Assembly: GCA_900318645.1 (NCBI GenBank)
Contig: ONLH01000035.1
Coordinates: 1 to 41,901, forward strand
Origin: an uncultured Prevotellaceae bacterium
GTDB taxonomy: Bacteria > Bacteroidota > Bacteroidia > Bacteroidales > Muribaculaceae
Direction: 5' to 3'
DNA: 41,901 nt
The notes beneath the pieces were generated by a model. It searched no databases. It saw only the letters and a list, made by a program, of their open reading frames with translations, and was not told the origin of the DNA. The position numbers and the translations under genes are program-made. Of the stretch, positions 1 to 9,826 are shown piece by piece; position 1 is the stretch's first letter, and each line of letters opens with the position of its first letter.

Positions 1-91
1 AATCTCTTCATGATGTTGTCATTTTTTCATTGTTCTTTCTCTACAAGAGAAAGTCGCTACCCTGGTAGAGGCTCATTAAAAGAACCGAAAA

Positions 92-1537
92 CTAATCTTC
101 GGATTGCTGATAATTGACTTGAATCGTCACAGGGTCATCAAGGTTGGGCACGGCGACGATGTTTTTGTCATTGATGAGGGCAGGCTCACCGTTCATCGTC
201 ACACCATCAAACACATTATCATCGTCGGCGACGATGGTCATCAGCACGGGTTCGTCGCTATGCATACGCACACTCAGCGTGCCGCCTTCACCCTGCCTCA
301 TCGACAGCTTGGAATAGGGATTCTTGGCGTAATCGACATTGATGGCAACGGCCTCTTGCATGTTGCTGATGGTGTAACTTACCTCCTCGGTCAGCTTGTC
401 AGACAGGTCCAAATTGGGCGCGTCTTCAAACAGGGTCACGCCGTAGCCCAACTGGTGGGTGATGTCGGTCTCGTTGAGGCAGACGTGCTTAATCATGTAC
501 TTGGGCTCTGGGCGGAGCGTGAAAGTCAAATCGGTGCCCCCAGGGACAAAGTAAAATCCGTCGGCATTGGTCATCACCACAGTGCTATCTAGCTCGACAC
601 TACCCGACCCCGTGATGTTACGGTCGATGTCGCAATAAACGCCCAAAGTCTCGTCCTCAACAAATGGATAATTGTGCATCCATTTGCGAGCCAGATAGTG
701 GTTCAAAGTACCCTTTGGAATATGCTGGCGTCTGATGAAGCCATAGTACCATCCATTATAATATACTCTGGGTGGGGTGTGGCATGGAATATAAAGGTCA
801 TCCAAATCCTTAAAAGCCCACCTGCCCAAATAAGTAATTGTTGACGGAAGGTGGATTTCTTTGAGGCTGCTTGTGAAAAAAGCAGTGGTCCCAATAGAGG
901 TTGTGCCCTCATGAAGGATGACTTCGGTTAACTGGTCACAGTACTCAAAACCATTTACCTCCTTTACACTACCCGGAATATCAACCGATTCTACGGCTGA
1001 AAACCGAAATGCCCCACCTCCGATGGTTGTCACTGAGGAAGGGATTACTATATGCTCCAAATTATGGCAGTCAGCAAAACTCATACTACCTATCGAAACT
1101 AACCCCTCAGGAAAGATGACTTCACGCAAACTTGAACACTCTGAAAAAGCAAAGTCGCCAATCCGCTGCAGATTATCGGGGAAGGTGATTCCCTGCAATG
1201 AAAAACATCCAGAAAATGCATTACTTTCAATGCTGGTTATCGTCGAAGGTAAATCAATGGACTTGAGATCTGTCTTTCCGGAGAAAGACCACCACCCAAT
1301 CCGAACAACGGTGTATGTCGCTCCGTTATAGGTTGTGGTGGAAGGTATAGTGACGTGACCATCTTCCCCAACCTGACTACCAAAATAGGTCTCTACGGTC
1401 ATTTCCTCATTTGACAAGATATGGAATTTCAGACCATTATCAACAAAGGTAATACCAGTGCCCGTTTGAGCGCTGGTGGTAAAACATGCACCACTCAACA
1501 GCAGAACTATTGTGATAAATATTTTGATGTGTTTCAT
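92..1537 (-). CDS. BspA-like leucine-rich repeat secreted protein
   Basis: This is a 481-residue predicted exported protein. Residues 1-24 form a signal peptide (Lys-rich start, hydrophobic core, ending in SAQ). Residues about 70-255 hold irregular LRR_5 (BspA/TpLRR) units with the typical pattern of I..IPSS.T.IG..AF..C..L. Residues about 300-481 are beta-rich, with segments like the bacterial repeats found behind LRR_5 domains, and contain no LRR. The protein ends in VNYQQSED, with no visible T9SS sorting domain or dockerin, unlike its two neighbours. It is the last gene of a minus-strand run and starts 25 bp after the stop of the preceding LRR gene, so co-transcription is likely. BspA-family proteins are known as surface adhesins or binding proteins; the ligand here is unknown. 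How it is anchored is unclear, and a lost C-terminal domain is possible. Confidence 0.85.
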   Translation of the reverse strand: MKHIKIFITIVLLLSGACFTTSAQTGTGITFVDNGLKFHILSNEEMTVETYFGSQVGEDGHVTIPSTTTYNGATYTVVRIGWWSFSGKTDLKSIDLPSTITSIESNAFSGCFSLQGITFPDNLQRIGDFAFSECSSLREVIFPEGLVSIGSMSFADCHNLEHIVIPSSVTTIGGGAFRFSAVESVDIPGSVKEVNGFEYCDQLTEVILHEGTTSIGTTAFFTSSLKEIHLPSTITYLGRWAFKDLDDLYIPCHTPPRVYYNGWYYGFIRRQHIPKGTLNHYLARKWMHNYPFVEDETLGVYCDIDRNITGSGSVELDSTVVMTNADGFYFVPGGTDLTFTLRPEPKYMIKHVCLNETDITHQLGYGVTLFEDAPNLDLSDKLTEEVSYTISNMQEAVAINVDYAKNPYSKLSMRQGEGGTLSVRMHSDEPVLMTIVADDDNVFDGVTMNGEPALINDKNIVAVPNLDDPVTIQVNYQQSED

Positions 1538-1562
1538 AACTGACTATTTTACTAAGGTGGAG

Positions 1563-3212
1563 TTAAATGATGATTTTAATTGTGGTGTTGCCGCTCTGCA
1601 CCAGATAGATGCCCGACGGCACATTGATAGTCAATGAGTTGCCATCGCCTGTTGATTGGGCGACAAGACGGCCTGCAGTGTCATATACCCATACGGTTTC
1701 GCCCTTGTTTACACCCTCTATGCGCAACTGGCCCTCAGAACCAAAGACCTTAATTGTGCCTGTCGAAAAACGCTCATCAACAGCCCCTGGTATCTTCTCA
1801 AAGGCTACAAAGGTCTTCACCTCCTCGGTAGCAACAGAGCTCGCCTGGCTGGGGCCAATGGGTACCCTGCTGGGGCCAGAGCCCACAACAATGCCGCCAT
1901 CCACCTTATAGATGGTGAAGTCACCGTTACCATCCAATTTCTTGGTAATATCGATGCCGTTGACAGTAACCGAATTGATAACCCAGCCCTTATCGGGCGT
2001 GACATTGAGTTTCAAGGGCTCATTGTGATAGACTTGCAGATTGATATGACCGCTACCTGCCTGCTTAATCGTGAAGGGGGTAAAGGTCGAGGCCGAATTG
2101 AACGAGATGTAGATTTCAGTATTCTCGTTGACCGCATCGATGGTGTAGCGGCCCTCGGCATCAAACTGGTCGCTGACGTCAATGCCGTTGATGATACAGC
2201 AGCGCAACTCACAGTTGCCCTGTGGCTGAGCCGTGATGGTCACAGCTTTGCCGTGGTCAGCGACCCACACGCGATCTTTAAATAAATCGGCGCCAGTCAG
2301 CGACACCATGCCGCTATCAGCATCGTTGACGGTCAACATGACCTTGTGTTGTTCGCCCAGAGAGGCATCCTCCTGCAACTCATAACTGCTCCAGCCCTCG
2401 GACTGCTCAAACAGGTCTATCGTCCCCACGGGCACATGGACTACAACGCCGTTTTTCCCTTCGAATGACTGGTTGTACCCCGCCTTTATGACAGAACAGG
2501 CTGCAAGTCGTCCTGTCGGCGCATAGACATGTTGCACATCAACAAGGTTACAGGTATTAAATGCTCCATCACTGATAGATTTCATAGACCGGGAAAGCCA
2601 AACGGTTTCTAAAGGACAGTATTTAAAGGCTTCGAAATGTACATATTCCAACTTGTCGGGCAAGCACACCTCGGTAAGAGAACTGCACTGGTAGAAGGCC
2701 CATTGTTCAATGCTCCAAATGTTTTCGGACCAGCCGATAGACCTCAGGCTGTCGCACCCGAAGAATGTGGAATTCATTACACGCTTGTAATTGGACGGGA
2801 AATAGATTTCCCTCAAGTGAGTGTGAACAAATGTTTCTCCTCCAATCTTAAATTCCTCGATAGATTCATTCTCTTGAAAATAGATGGCGACGAGGTCTTT
2901 GTGTCTGAAACTTTCCGGCCAAATGTACTCAAGCCAATAGGGGCAATACACCACACTATTACGCAAGGGTAAACCTGTACCAAAATTGATTTCAGTTACA
3001 CGATAAGGATGGTTTTCATCATATACCACATCGGGAATTCTAACCACCTCGGTTGTATCGGTCAGTCCAATGGCTTGGCATCGTTCATAACCAAGGTGGA
3101 AGTAACGAATACCATCAACAACAAACTGCTCGTTGTAGCCGTAACTAGACACGGCAGTCACCATGAAGCAAAGCAGCAACAAGGAATGCAATAAAAAGAT
3201 TCGTCGTTTCAT
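1563..3212 (-). CDS. BspA-like leucine-rich repeat protein with probable T9SS type A sorting domain
   Basis: This is a 549-residue secreted protein. Residues 1-25 are a signal peptide. LRR_5 units occupy about 100-230 and are more degenerate than in the upstream gene. Residues about 285-440 contain beta-rich repeats, including the pairs NGIDVSDQFD and NGIDITKKLD, which resemble the extracellular bacterial repeats that follow LRR_5 domains. Residues about 485-549 look like a T9SS type A C-terminal domain, with VYDTAGRLV, then a Gly-containing turn (PSGIYLV), then a basic-hydrophobic end (TTIKIII). If so, it is exported across the outer membrane by the Por/T9SS machinery and the tail is removed. 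It sits 55 bp after the dockerin LRR gene and 25 bp before the third LRR gene. I saw no TAnnTTTG box in the 55 bp upstream, which favours an operon led by the 5580 start. Confidence 0.85.
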   Translation of the reverse strand: MKRRIFLLHSLLLLCFMVTAVSSYGYNEQFVVDGIRYFHLGYERCQAIGLTDTTEVVRIPDVVYDENHPYRVTEINFGTGLPLRNSVVYCPYWLEYIWPESFRHKDLVAIYFQENESIEEFKIGGETFVHTHLREIYFPSNYKRVMNSTFFGCDSLRSIGWSENIWSIEQWAFYQCSSLTEVCLPDKLEYVHFEAFKYCPLETVWLSRSMKSISDGAFNTCNLVDVQHVYAPTGRLAACSVIKAGYNQSFEGKNGVVVHVPVGTIDLFEQSEGWSSYELQEDASLGEQHKVMLTVNDADSGMVSLTGADLFKDRVWVADHGKAVTITAQPQGNCELRCCIINGIDVSDQFDAEGRYTIDAVNENTEIYISFNSASTFTPFTIKQAGSGHINLQVYHNEPLKLNVTPDKGWVINSVTVNGIDITKKLDGNGDFTIYKVDGGIVVGSGPSRVPIGPSQASSVATEEVKTFVAFEKIPGAVDERFSTGTIKVFGSEGQLRIEGVNKGETVWVYDTAGRLVAQSTGDGNSLTINVPSGIYLVQSGNTTIKIII

Positions 3213-3267
3213 ATCGTTATTGTTTTAGTGTTTAATTGCTATGATAGGCTTCTAACCACGAACGTAA

Positions 3268-5580
3268 TCAATGGCTGAGGATCATGTCGATGATGGCGTT
3301 GATGTCGGCAATGTTGACCTCGCCGTCGCCGTTGACGTCGGCTGGGTTGGGCCAGTCAATGTCGCTGTTGCTGGGAGAATGGTCGTGTCCGCTGCCACCG
3401 CCGTTGATGATGATGTTGATCACGCTGTTGGCGTCGGCAATGCTGACCTCGCCATCTCCATTCACATCTCCAGATGGAGTTTCAGGGATTAAGTCATCCA
3501 CAATCTGTCCGAAATACGGATACCAGTTCAAATCAGCCAGATAGGCATCAGCCGTCCCCTGCAGCACATGAAGCGTACGGCCAGAGTAATCACCATCACC
3601 CAAATAGAATTGTCCATACCCACTCGATACTCTCGAGAGGTCAGCAATGTAGCAATACACATCCGTCAGTCCTGTGCAGCCAATAAACGCCCCGTTACCG
3701 ATCTCAGTTACCGAGTTGGGGATGACGATGCTGGTCAGACCACTGCAGGACTCGAATGCCCCGTAACCGATAGCGGTTACCGATTTGGGGATAACGAAGC
3801 TGGTCAGACCAGTGCAGCCAATGAACGCCTCGGAACCGATCTCAGTTACCGAGTTGGGGATGACGATGCTGGTCAGACCACTGCAGCCAATGAACGCCTC
3901 GGAACCGATAGAAGTTACCGAGTTGGGGATAATCGTGTTCTTGCAGCCAAAAAATAAAGTATTAGAGGCGGTCTCTATAATTGCATTGCAGTTGTTGCGC
4001 GAATCATATTTTGGATTGCCACTTTCTACCACGATGCTGGTCAGACCAGGGCAGTTAAAGAACGCACCATAACCGATAGAAGTTACCGAGTTGGAAATGA
4101 CGATGCTGGCCAGACCAGTGCAGCCATCGAACGCCCCGTAACCGATAGAAGTTACCGAGTTGGGGATATCAACGCTGGTCAGACCAGTGCAGTTCTTGAA
4201 CGCCTCATAACCGATAGCAGTTACCGAGTTGGGGATGTCGATGCTGGTCAGACCTGTGCAGTCCTCGAACGCAGATTTGCCGATCAAGGTTACCGAGTTG
4301 GGGATGACGATGCTGGTCAGACCAGTACAGCCAGTAAACGTCCGATCATTAATAGAAGTTACCGAGTTGGGGATGTCGACGCTGGTCAGACCAGTGCAGT
4401 TCTCGAACACCCCATAACCACCGATAGAAGTTACCGATTTAGGGATATCGATGCTGGTCAGACCAGTGCAGTTCTTGAACGCATAGGTACCGATAGCAGT
4501 TACCGAGTTGGGGATGACAATGCTCGTCAAGCCGGTGCAGTCTCTGAACGCAGAATTGCCGATAGCAGTTACCGAGTTGGGGATGTCGATGCTGGTCAGA
4601 CTAGTGCAGTCAGCGAACGTCCAATCACTAATAGAAGTAACCGAGTTGGGAATGTCGACGCTGGTCAGACAAGTGCAACCATAGAACGCACTTCTACCGA
4701 TAGAAGTTACCGAGTTAGGGATGTCGAAGTTGGTCAACTTATTGCAATTGCAGAACGCATAGTCGCCGATAGCAGTTACCGAGTTGGGGATGACGATGCT
4801 GGTCAGACCACTGCAGCCATATAACGTATAGTCGCTGATAGCAGTTACCGAGTTGGGGATGTCGATGCTGGTCAGCCTAGTGCAGCCAGAGAACGCCCAG
4901 GTGCCGATAGCAGTTACCGAGTCAGGGATGACAATGCTGGTCAACTTATTGCAGCCATAGAACGCAAAGTCGCCGATAGAAGTTACTGAGTTGGGGATGG
5001 CTATGCTGGTCAGTCTAGTACACTCCATGAACGTACAATCCTCGATAGAAGTTACAGAGTTAGAAATGACGATGCTGGTAAGGCCCGAGCAGCTTCCGAA
5101 CGCCCTGAGACCGATAGAAGTAACCGAGTTGGGGATGACTATGCTTGTCAGACCAGTGCAGGCCTCGAACGCCCTGGAACTGATATAAGTTACCGAGTCA
5201 GGGATGACAATGCTGGTCAGCCCCGTGCAGCCGTCGAACGCCGCGTAACCGATCCCAGTCACCGAGTTGGGGATGTCGATGCTAGTCAGGCCAACACATT
5301 TATAGAACGCTTCGGCACCGATAGCAGTTACCGGGTAGGTAGTTCCATTGTAGGTGACGCTGGCCGGGATGACGACAGAGCCTGAATATTCATTGTCATA
5401 TGAATCAGAATATGCACCTCTGAAGGTCACAGCGGCCTTGTTATCATTGATCTTGTAATAAATGCCATCAACTTCAAAGTTATGGGCCATAGGAGACAGG
5501 CTGCTCATGAGCAGAGCCATCAGCACAGAAATTCTCGCCCAACGAGACGAAAAATAAGATTTAGTTTTAGTCGTATTCAT
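3268..5580 (-). CDS. BspA-like LRR protein with about 23 tandem repeats and C-terminal dockerin
   Basis: This is a 770-residue protein and the first gene of the LRR run. The N-terminus has an export signal with a rather long basic n-region (MNTTKTKSYFSSRWARISVL) and a probable cut after MAH or nearby. From about residue 80 to 640 there are about 23 LRR_5 units of 23 residues, consensus IxIPNSVTxIGxxAFxxCTGLTS. One unit is 24 residues long (GGYGVFENC), and one non-canonical unit (VESGNPKYDSRNN...) interrupts the array near the C-terminal third. The last 66 residues form a dockerin-like pair of calcium loops: DVNGDGEVSIADANSVINII (705-724) and DVNGDGEVNIADINAIIDMI (748-767). Dockerins bind cohesins in cellulosomes; in Bacteroidales lacking cellulosomes the partner is unknown. 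The protein is probably surface-exposed or extracellular. The 69-bp coding repeats are very similar at the DNA level. Confidence 0.9.
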   Translation of the reverse strand: MNTTKTKSYFSSRWARISVLMALLMSSLSPMAHNFEVDGIYYKINDNKAAVTFRGAYSDSYDNEYSGSVVIPASVTYNGTTYPVTAIGAEAFYKCVGLTSIDIPNSVTGIGYAAFDGCTGLTSIVIPDSVTYISSRAFEACTGLTSIVIPNSVTSIGLRAFGSCSGLTSIVISNSVTSIEDCTFMECTRLTSIAIPNSVTSIGDFAFYGCNKLTSIVIPDSVTAIGTWAFSGCTRLTSIDIPNSVTAISDYTLYGCSGLTSIVIPNSVTAIGDYAFCNCNKLTNFDIPNSVTSIGRSAFYGCTCLTSVDIPNSVTSISDWTFADCTSLTSIDIPNSVTAIGNSAFRDCTGLTSIVIPNSVTAIGTYAFKNCTGLTSIDIPKSVTSIGGYGVFENCTGLTSVDIPNSVTSINDRTFTGCTGLTSIVIPNSVTLIGKSAFEDCTGLTSIDIPNSVTAIGYEAFKNCTGLTSVDIPNSVTSIGYGAFDGCTGLASIVISNSVTSIGYGAFFNCPGLTSIVVESGNPKYDSRNNCNAIIETASNTLFFGCKNTIIPNSVTSIGSEAFIGCSGLTSIVIPNSVTEIGSEAFIGCTGLTSFVIPKSVTAIGYGAFESCSGLTSIVIPNSVTEIGNGAFIGCTGLTDVYCYIADLSRVSSGYGQFYLGDGDYSGRTLHVLQGTADAYLADLNWYPYFGQIVDDLIPETPSGDVNGDGEVSIADANSVINIIINGGGSGHDHSPSNSDIDWPNPADVNGDGEVNIADINAIIDMILSH
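3691..5332 (-). repeat. Array of 69-bp coding tandem repeats (LRR_5 units)
   Basis: Within the LRR gene a 69-bp unit recurs about 23 times. On the plus strand each copy contains variants of GTTACCGAGTTGGGGATG followed by a CTGGTCAGACCAGTGCAG-like block. Positions encoding solvent-exposed loop residues vary most. The array is broken at about 3940-4035 by a non-canonical unit and contains one 72-bp unit near 4400-4430. The repeats are coding and contiguous, with no spacers, so this is not a CRISPR array. Confidence 0.9.
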
Positions 5581-5618
5581 AGCGTTATCTGATTTATTGT
5601 TATTATTTCTTTATCGTG

Positions 5619-5650
5619 GCAAAAGTACCGAATGCGGTTCTTCCCATCAA
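5619..5650 (-). promoter_or_regulatory. Promoter of the LRR gene run
   Basis: Reading the minus strand there is TTGA (5650-5647), a 19-bp spacer, then TACTTTTGC (5627-5619). This matches the Bacteroidota -33/-7 pattern (TTTG, 19-21 bp, TAnnTTTG). Transcription would begin about 30 nt upstream of the ATG at 5580. A short palindrome, ACCCATTTGGGT (5652-5663, 5-bp arms), lies directly upstream of the -33 element and could be an operator. Confidence 0.6.
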
Positions 5651-5876
5651 TACCCATTTGGGTGTTTATGCTCTATGTCATGATGTGGTGGTCACAACGT
5701 GGTAATCGGTCGTTGCAAAGTTACGGTAAATAATTGGATTCTTGATGAAAAACGGGCTTCATTGTGACTTCATTTTGACAGTCATAAACCATTGATTATC
5801 AGATGCACGAAAAATAAAATGTTCATTCTGGCATAATTCGGCCCGATGAGACCGAAATTGTTGCCAAAAAATGACG

Positions 5877-5885
5877 TAATTTTGC
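5877..5885 (+). promoter_or_regulatory. -7 promoter box of the TPR gene
   Basis: TAATTTTGC matches the Bacteroidota -7 consensus and lies 24 bp before the ATG at 5910, giving a leader of roughly 18-20 nt. No -33 element is visible at the expected 19-bp spacing. Confidence 0.5.
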
Positions 5886-5909
5886 CATAGAAAACCAACT
5901 CAACAAACA

Positions 5910-7670
5910 ATGAGGTCACAAAATCTTATCATTTCTTTATTGCTGTTTTGCCTTGCTCTGACCTGCTGCAACGGGGGCTCGGATACTGCCACCATGCGTG
6001 AGCTATCGGCCATCGACTCGCTGTTGTCAAAGGCTCGCCAGTATGAACTAGCGCAGCACCATATGGATTCTCTCCATCCCGACGGCATGAACCAGGCCGA
6101 GCGGGCCTACTATAGCCTGTTGCTCACCCAATCGCACTACAAGAACTATATCAACGACACGACCGATGCCGTGATCAACGAGGCGGTGGACTACTTTGAG
6201 CACCACGGTGACCGTGAGAAATACACCCGCGCCCTGCTCTATCGGGGCTGTGTCTATCAGATGATGGGCGATGCCGAAAAGGCGATAGCGTCCTATAAGG
6301 ATGCCGAGAATGCGGCCGAAGATGGTGACCTGGAAAACAAAGCTTTTGCCAAGCTACGGTTGGCGACCCTCTATGCCGACAATTCAAACTATGCCGACCT
6401 GAAGATCAGGAAATACAAGGAGGCCCTTGACCTGTACAACCAGCTGGGCGACAAGCATTATCAGATTGTGTGTCTGACCGACATGGGCGGTTATTACCGC
6501 AGCTTGCCCGATAAACGCGACAGCGCCCTCTATTACATCAATCAAGCCATCCAGCTGTCTGAGGCTGAGCACGAGAACTGGTTCCTGTTCCAGAACCTGT
6601 ATCAACGGGCCGAGATGTACTGCCTGATCACCAAAGAGTATGACAAGGCCCGGGTTGATATCCTGAAAGCCATAGCAGCCGGCAAGGATGAGATAGACCA
6701 TCCACGCGCGCACTACATTGCTGCCGAGACCTATCTGAACCTGGGAAGGCCCGACTCGGCCCTCTACTATCTGAATCATGTGCCCGCCAGCGGCATGATG
6801 GCCAACCACACCAGTGACACGGTCATGTATTGTCGGCTCATGAGTGAAATCGCCAAAGCCAACAAGGACTGGGATAAATACACCACCTATTATGACCGTG
6901 CCAACGAGATGGCCGACTCGATACTGGTGGCCAACGTCAACAAGAACTACCTGGCCATCGAGAAGAAATATGACATCCAGCTGGAGGAGCTCAAGAAGGT
7001 AAAGAGCGAGTCCCGCACGAGGGGAGCTATCCTGCTGGCTACGCTGCTGGCCCTATTGGCGCTGGGCGTGACCTTCATGGCATGGCGCTACCGCAGCCGC
7101 TTGAAGCAGAAGGAGACCGAGTTTGAATTGCTGCGAACCGACCTCGATGAGTCGCTGGCAAGCCTGGAGCAGATGAGAGCGACCATCAGCACTCGGGAAC
7201 AGGAACTGAAAGCCGCACAGGACGAGTTGCGAGGTAACGAGGCGCGCATGGGCGAGGAACTTGCGGCCCTGGAGGCTAAGCAGCGCAAGAGTGACGAGAT
7301 GCGCAGCATCGTCGATAACCAGATACAGGTGATTCACCAGTTGCTGGAGTTGTCCTATCAGCCCAACGAGACGAATTTCAACCGCAAGTTTACCGAAGTG
7401 ATGACACTGCCCGTCGAGGGTGCTATCCCCACCGACTCCTACTGGAACAACCTGCACAGCCTGACCAATGAGCTGCACAGCGGCGTGCTTGATGAGGCAC
7501 AGCGCATCGCCGGGGGCACGCTCGATCCAGATAGCCAAGAAACTCGGCGTCAACAACCTCGACGACTTCGTCAACAACTACCGCTAACAAGAATCAAAAA
7601 GGAAGACAATAAGTACAATCAATACAATTCCATCCGGACTGCGATGATGAAGAGAGCGCGGATGCTTTAG
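5910..7670 (+). CDS. TPR-repeat membrane protein, regulator-like, with damaged C-terminus
   Basis: This is a 586-residue open frame. The N-terminus is a lipoprotein-type signal with a cysteine-containing box (LTCC, about residues 18-21). Residues about 30-340 are helical TPR units (for example AERAYYSLLLTQSHY and KAIASYKDAENAAEDGD). A transmembrane helix lies at about 371-390 (ILLATLLALLALGVTFMAW), followed by a coiled coil to about residue 465. This layout is common in Bacteroidales TPR proteins that end in a cytoplasmic LuxR/HTH-like domain. Here the frame loses family-like sequence after GGTL (about 7523) and continues with Gln/Arg/Pro-rich residues to 7670. The +1 frame from 7522 instead reads SIQIAKKLGVNNLDDFVNNY and stops at 7585-7587, which looks like the expected family C-terminus. 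I infer an out-of-frame internal deletion, so the DNA-binding or output part is probably absent. Alternatively it is a sequencing error plus natural divergence. Confidence 0.7.
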   Translation: MRSQNLIISLLLFCLALTCCNGGSDTATMRELSAIDSLLSKARQYELAQHHMDSLHPDGMNQAERAYYSLLLTQSHYKNYINDTTDAVINEAVDYFEHHGDREKYTRALLYRGCVYQMMGDAEKAIASYKDAENAAEDGDLENKAFAKLRLATLYADNSNYADLKIRKYKEALDLYNQLGDKHYQIVCLTDMGGYYRSLPDKRDSALYYINQAIQLSEAEHENWFLFQNLYQRAEMYCLITKEYDKARVDILKAIAAGKDEIDHPRAHYIAAETYLNLGRPDSALYYLNHVPASGMMANHTSDTVMYCRLMSEIAKANKDWDKYTTYYDRANEMADSILVANVNKNYLAIEKKYDIQLEELKKVKSESRTRGAILLATLLALLALGVTFMAWRYRSRLKQKETEFELLRTDLDESLASLEQMRATISTREQELKAAQDELRGNEARMGEELAALEAKQRKSDEMRSIVDNQIQVIHQLLELSYQPNETNFNRKFTEVMTLPVEGAIPTDSYWNNLHSLTNELHSGVLDEAQRIAGGTLDPDSQETRRQQPRRLRQQLPLTRIKKEDNKYNQYNSIRTAMMKRARML

Positions 7671-7683
7671 TATTTGTTGCATT

Positions 7684-7842
7684 TAACGTGAGTTCGACGA
7701 AATTATTGATTGTCAATCAGTGCTTTAGCAATTCCCCCTCTAAGATTAGAGGGGGCAAGGGGGCGTTGATGCCCCAAGAGGAATCCCCTATCTTAGGGGA
7801 GGAGTTGAGTATCAGCAACTTATTTTCGTCGAACTCACGTTA
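7684..7842. mobile_element. MITE-like palindromic element (copy 1)
   Basis: The ends are a perfect 19-bp inverted repeat: TAACGTGAGTTCGACGAAA (7684-7702) and its reverse complement (7824-7842). Inside are two smaller hairpins, one with a 9-bp stem at 7734-7742/7747-7755 and one with a 6-bp stem at 7785-7790/7794-7799. It has no coding potential. It lies between the stop of the TPR gene and the stop of recQ, so it may also act as a bidirectional terminator. The right end is clearly related to the right end of the element at 30248-30380. No target-site duplication is obvious. Confidence 0.6.
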
Positions 7843-7872
7843 TTTATTGTTTTCCTTTTTTAATTCGTTGTC

Positions 7873-9735
<1,863 letters not shown>

Positions 9736-9770
9736 GATGTGATATAGATGTTATTGAAGGAATGTATCCC

Positions 9771-9826
9771 CAACTCCTAACTTCTAACTCCTAACTTCTA
9801 ACTCCTCACTTCTAACTCCTAACTTA
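9771..9826. repeat. Heptamer tandem tract 1 (8 units of 7 bp)
   Basis: Eight consecutive 7-mers (CAACTCC, TAACTTC, TAACTCC, TAACTTC, TAACTCC, TCACTTC, TAACTCC, TAACTTA) fill the gap upstream of recQ and overlap the stop codon of the preceding gene. The same 7-bp period and core (TAACTNN / TCTAANN) recur at 21305-21353, 26911-26959 and 37820-37882. Confidence 0.85.

Larger units (their letters stand above)
5581..5909. other. Divergent intergenic region between LRR run and TPR gene
   Basis: This 329-bp gap separates two divergently transcribed units. It holds the minus-strand promoter at 5619-5650, a second minus-strand -7-like box TAACTTTGC at 5723-5715 without a clear -33 element, and the plus-strand box TAATTTTGC at 5877-5885. 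No open reading frame with coding character is visible. Confidence 0.5.

Noticed and set aside
35-53. CTTTCTC/GAGAAAG hairpin after the first LRR gene as a terminator
   Set aside because: The stem is A/T-rich and not followed by a T run on the transcribed strand, so support is too weak to list.
3691-5332. Regular direct repeats that superficially resemble a CRISPR array
   Set aside because: The period is 69 bp, multiple of three, contiguous without unique spacers, and encodes LRR units in an open frame; no cas genes are near.
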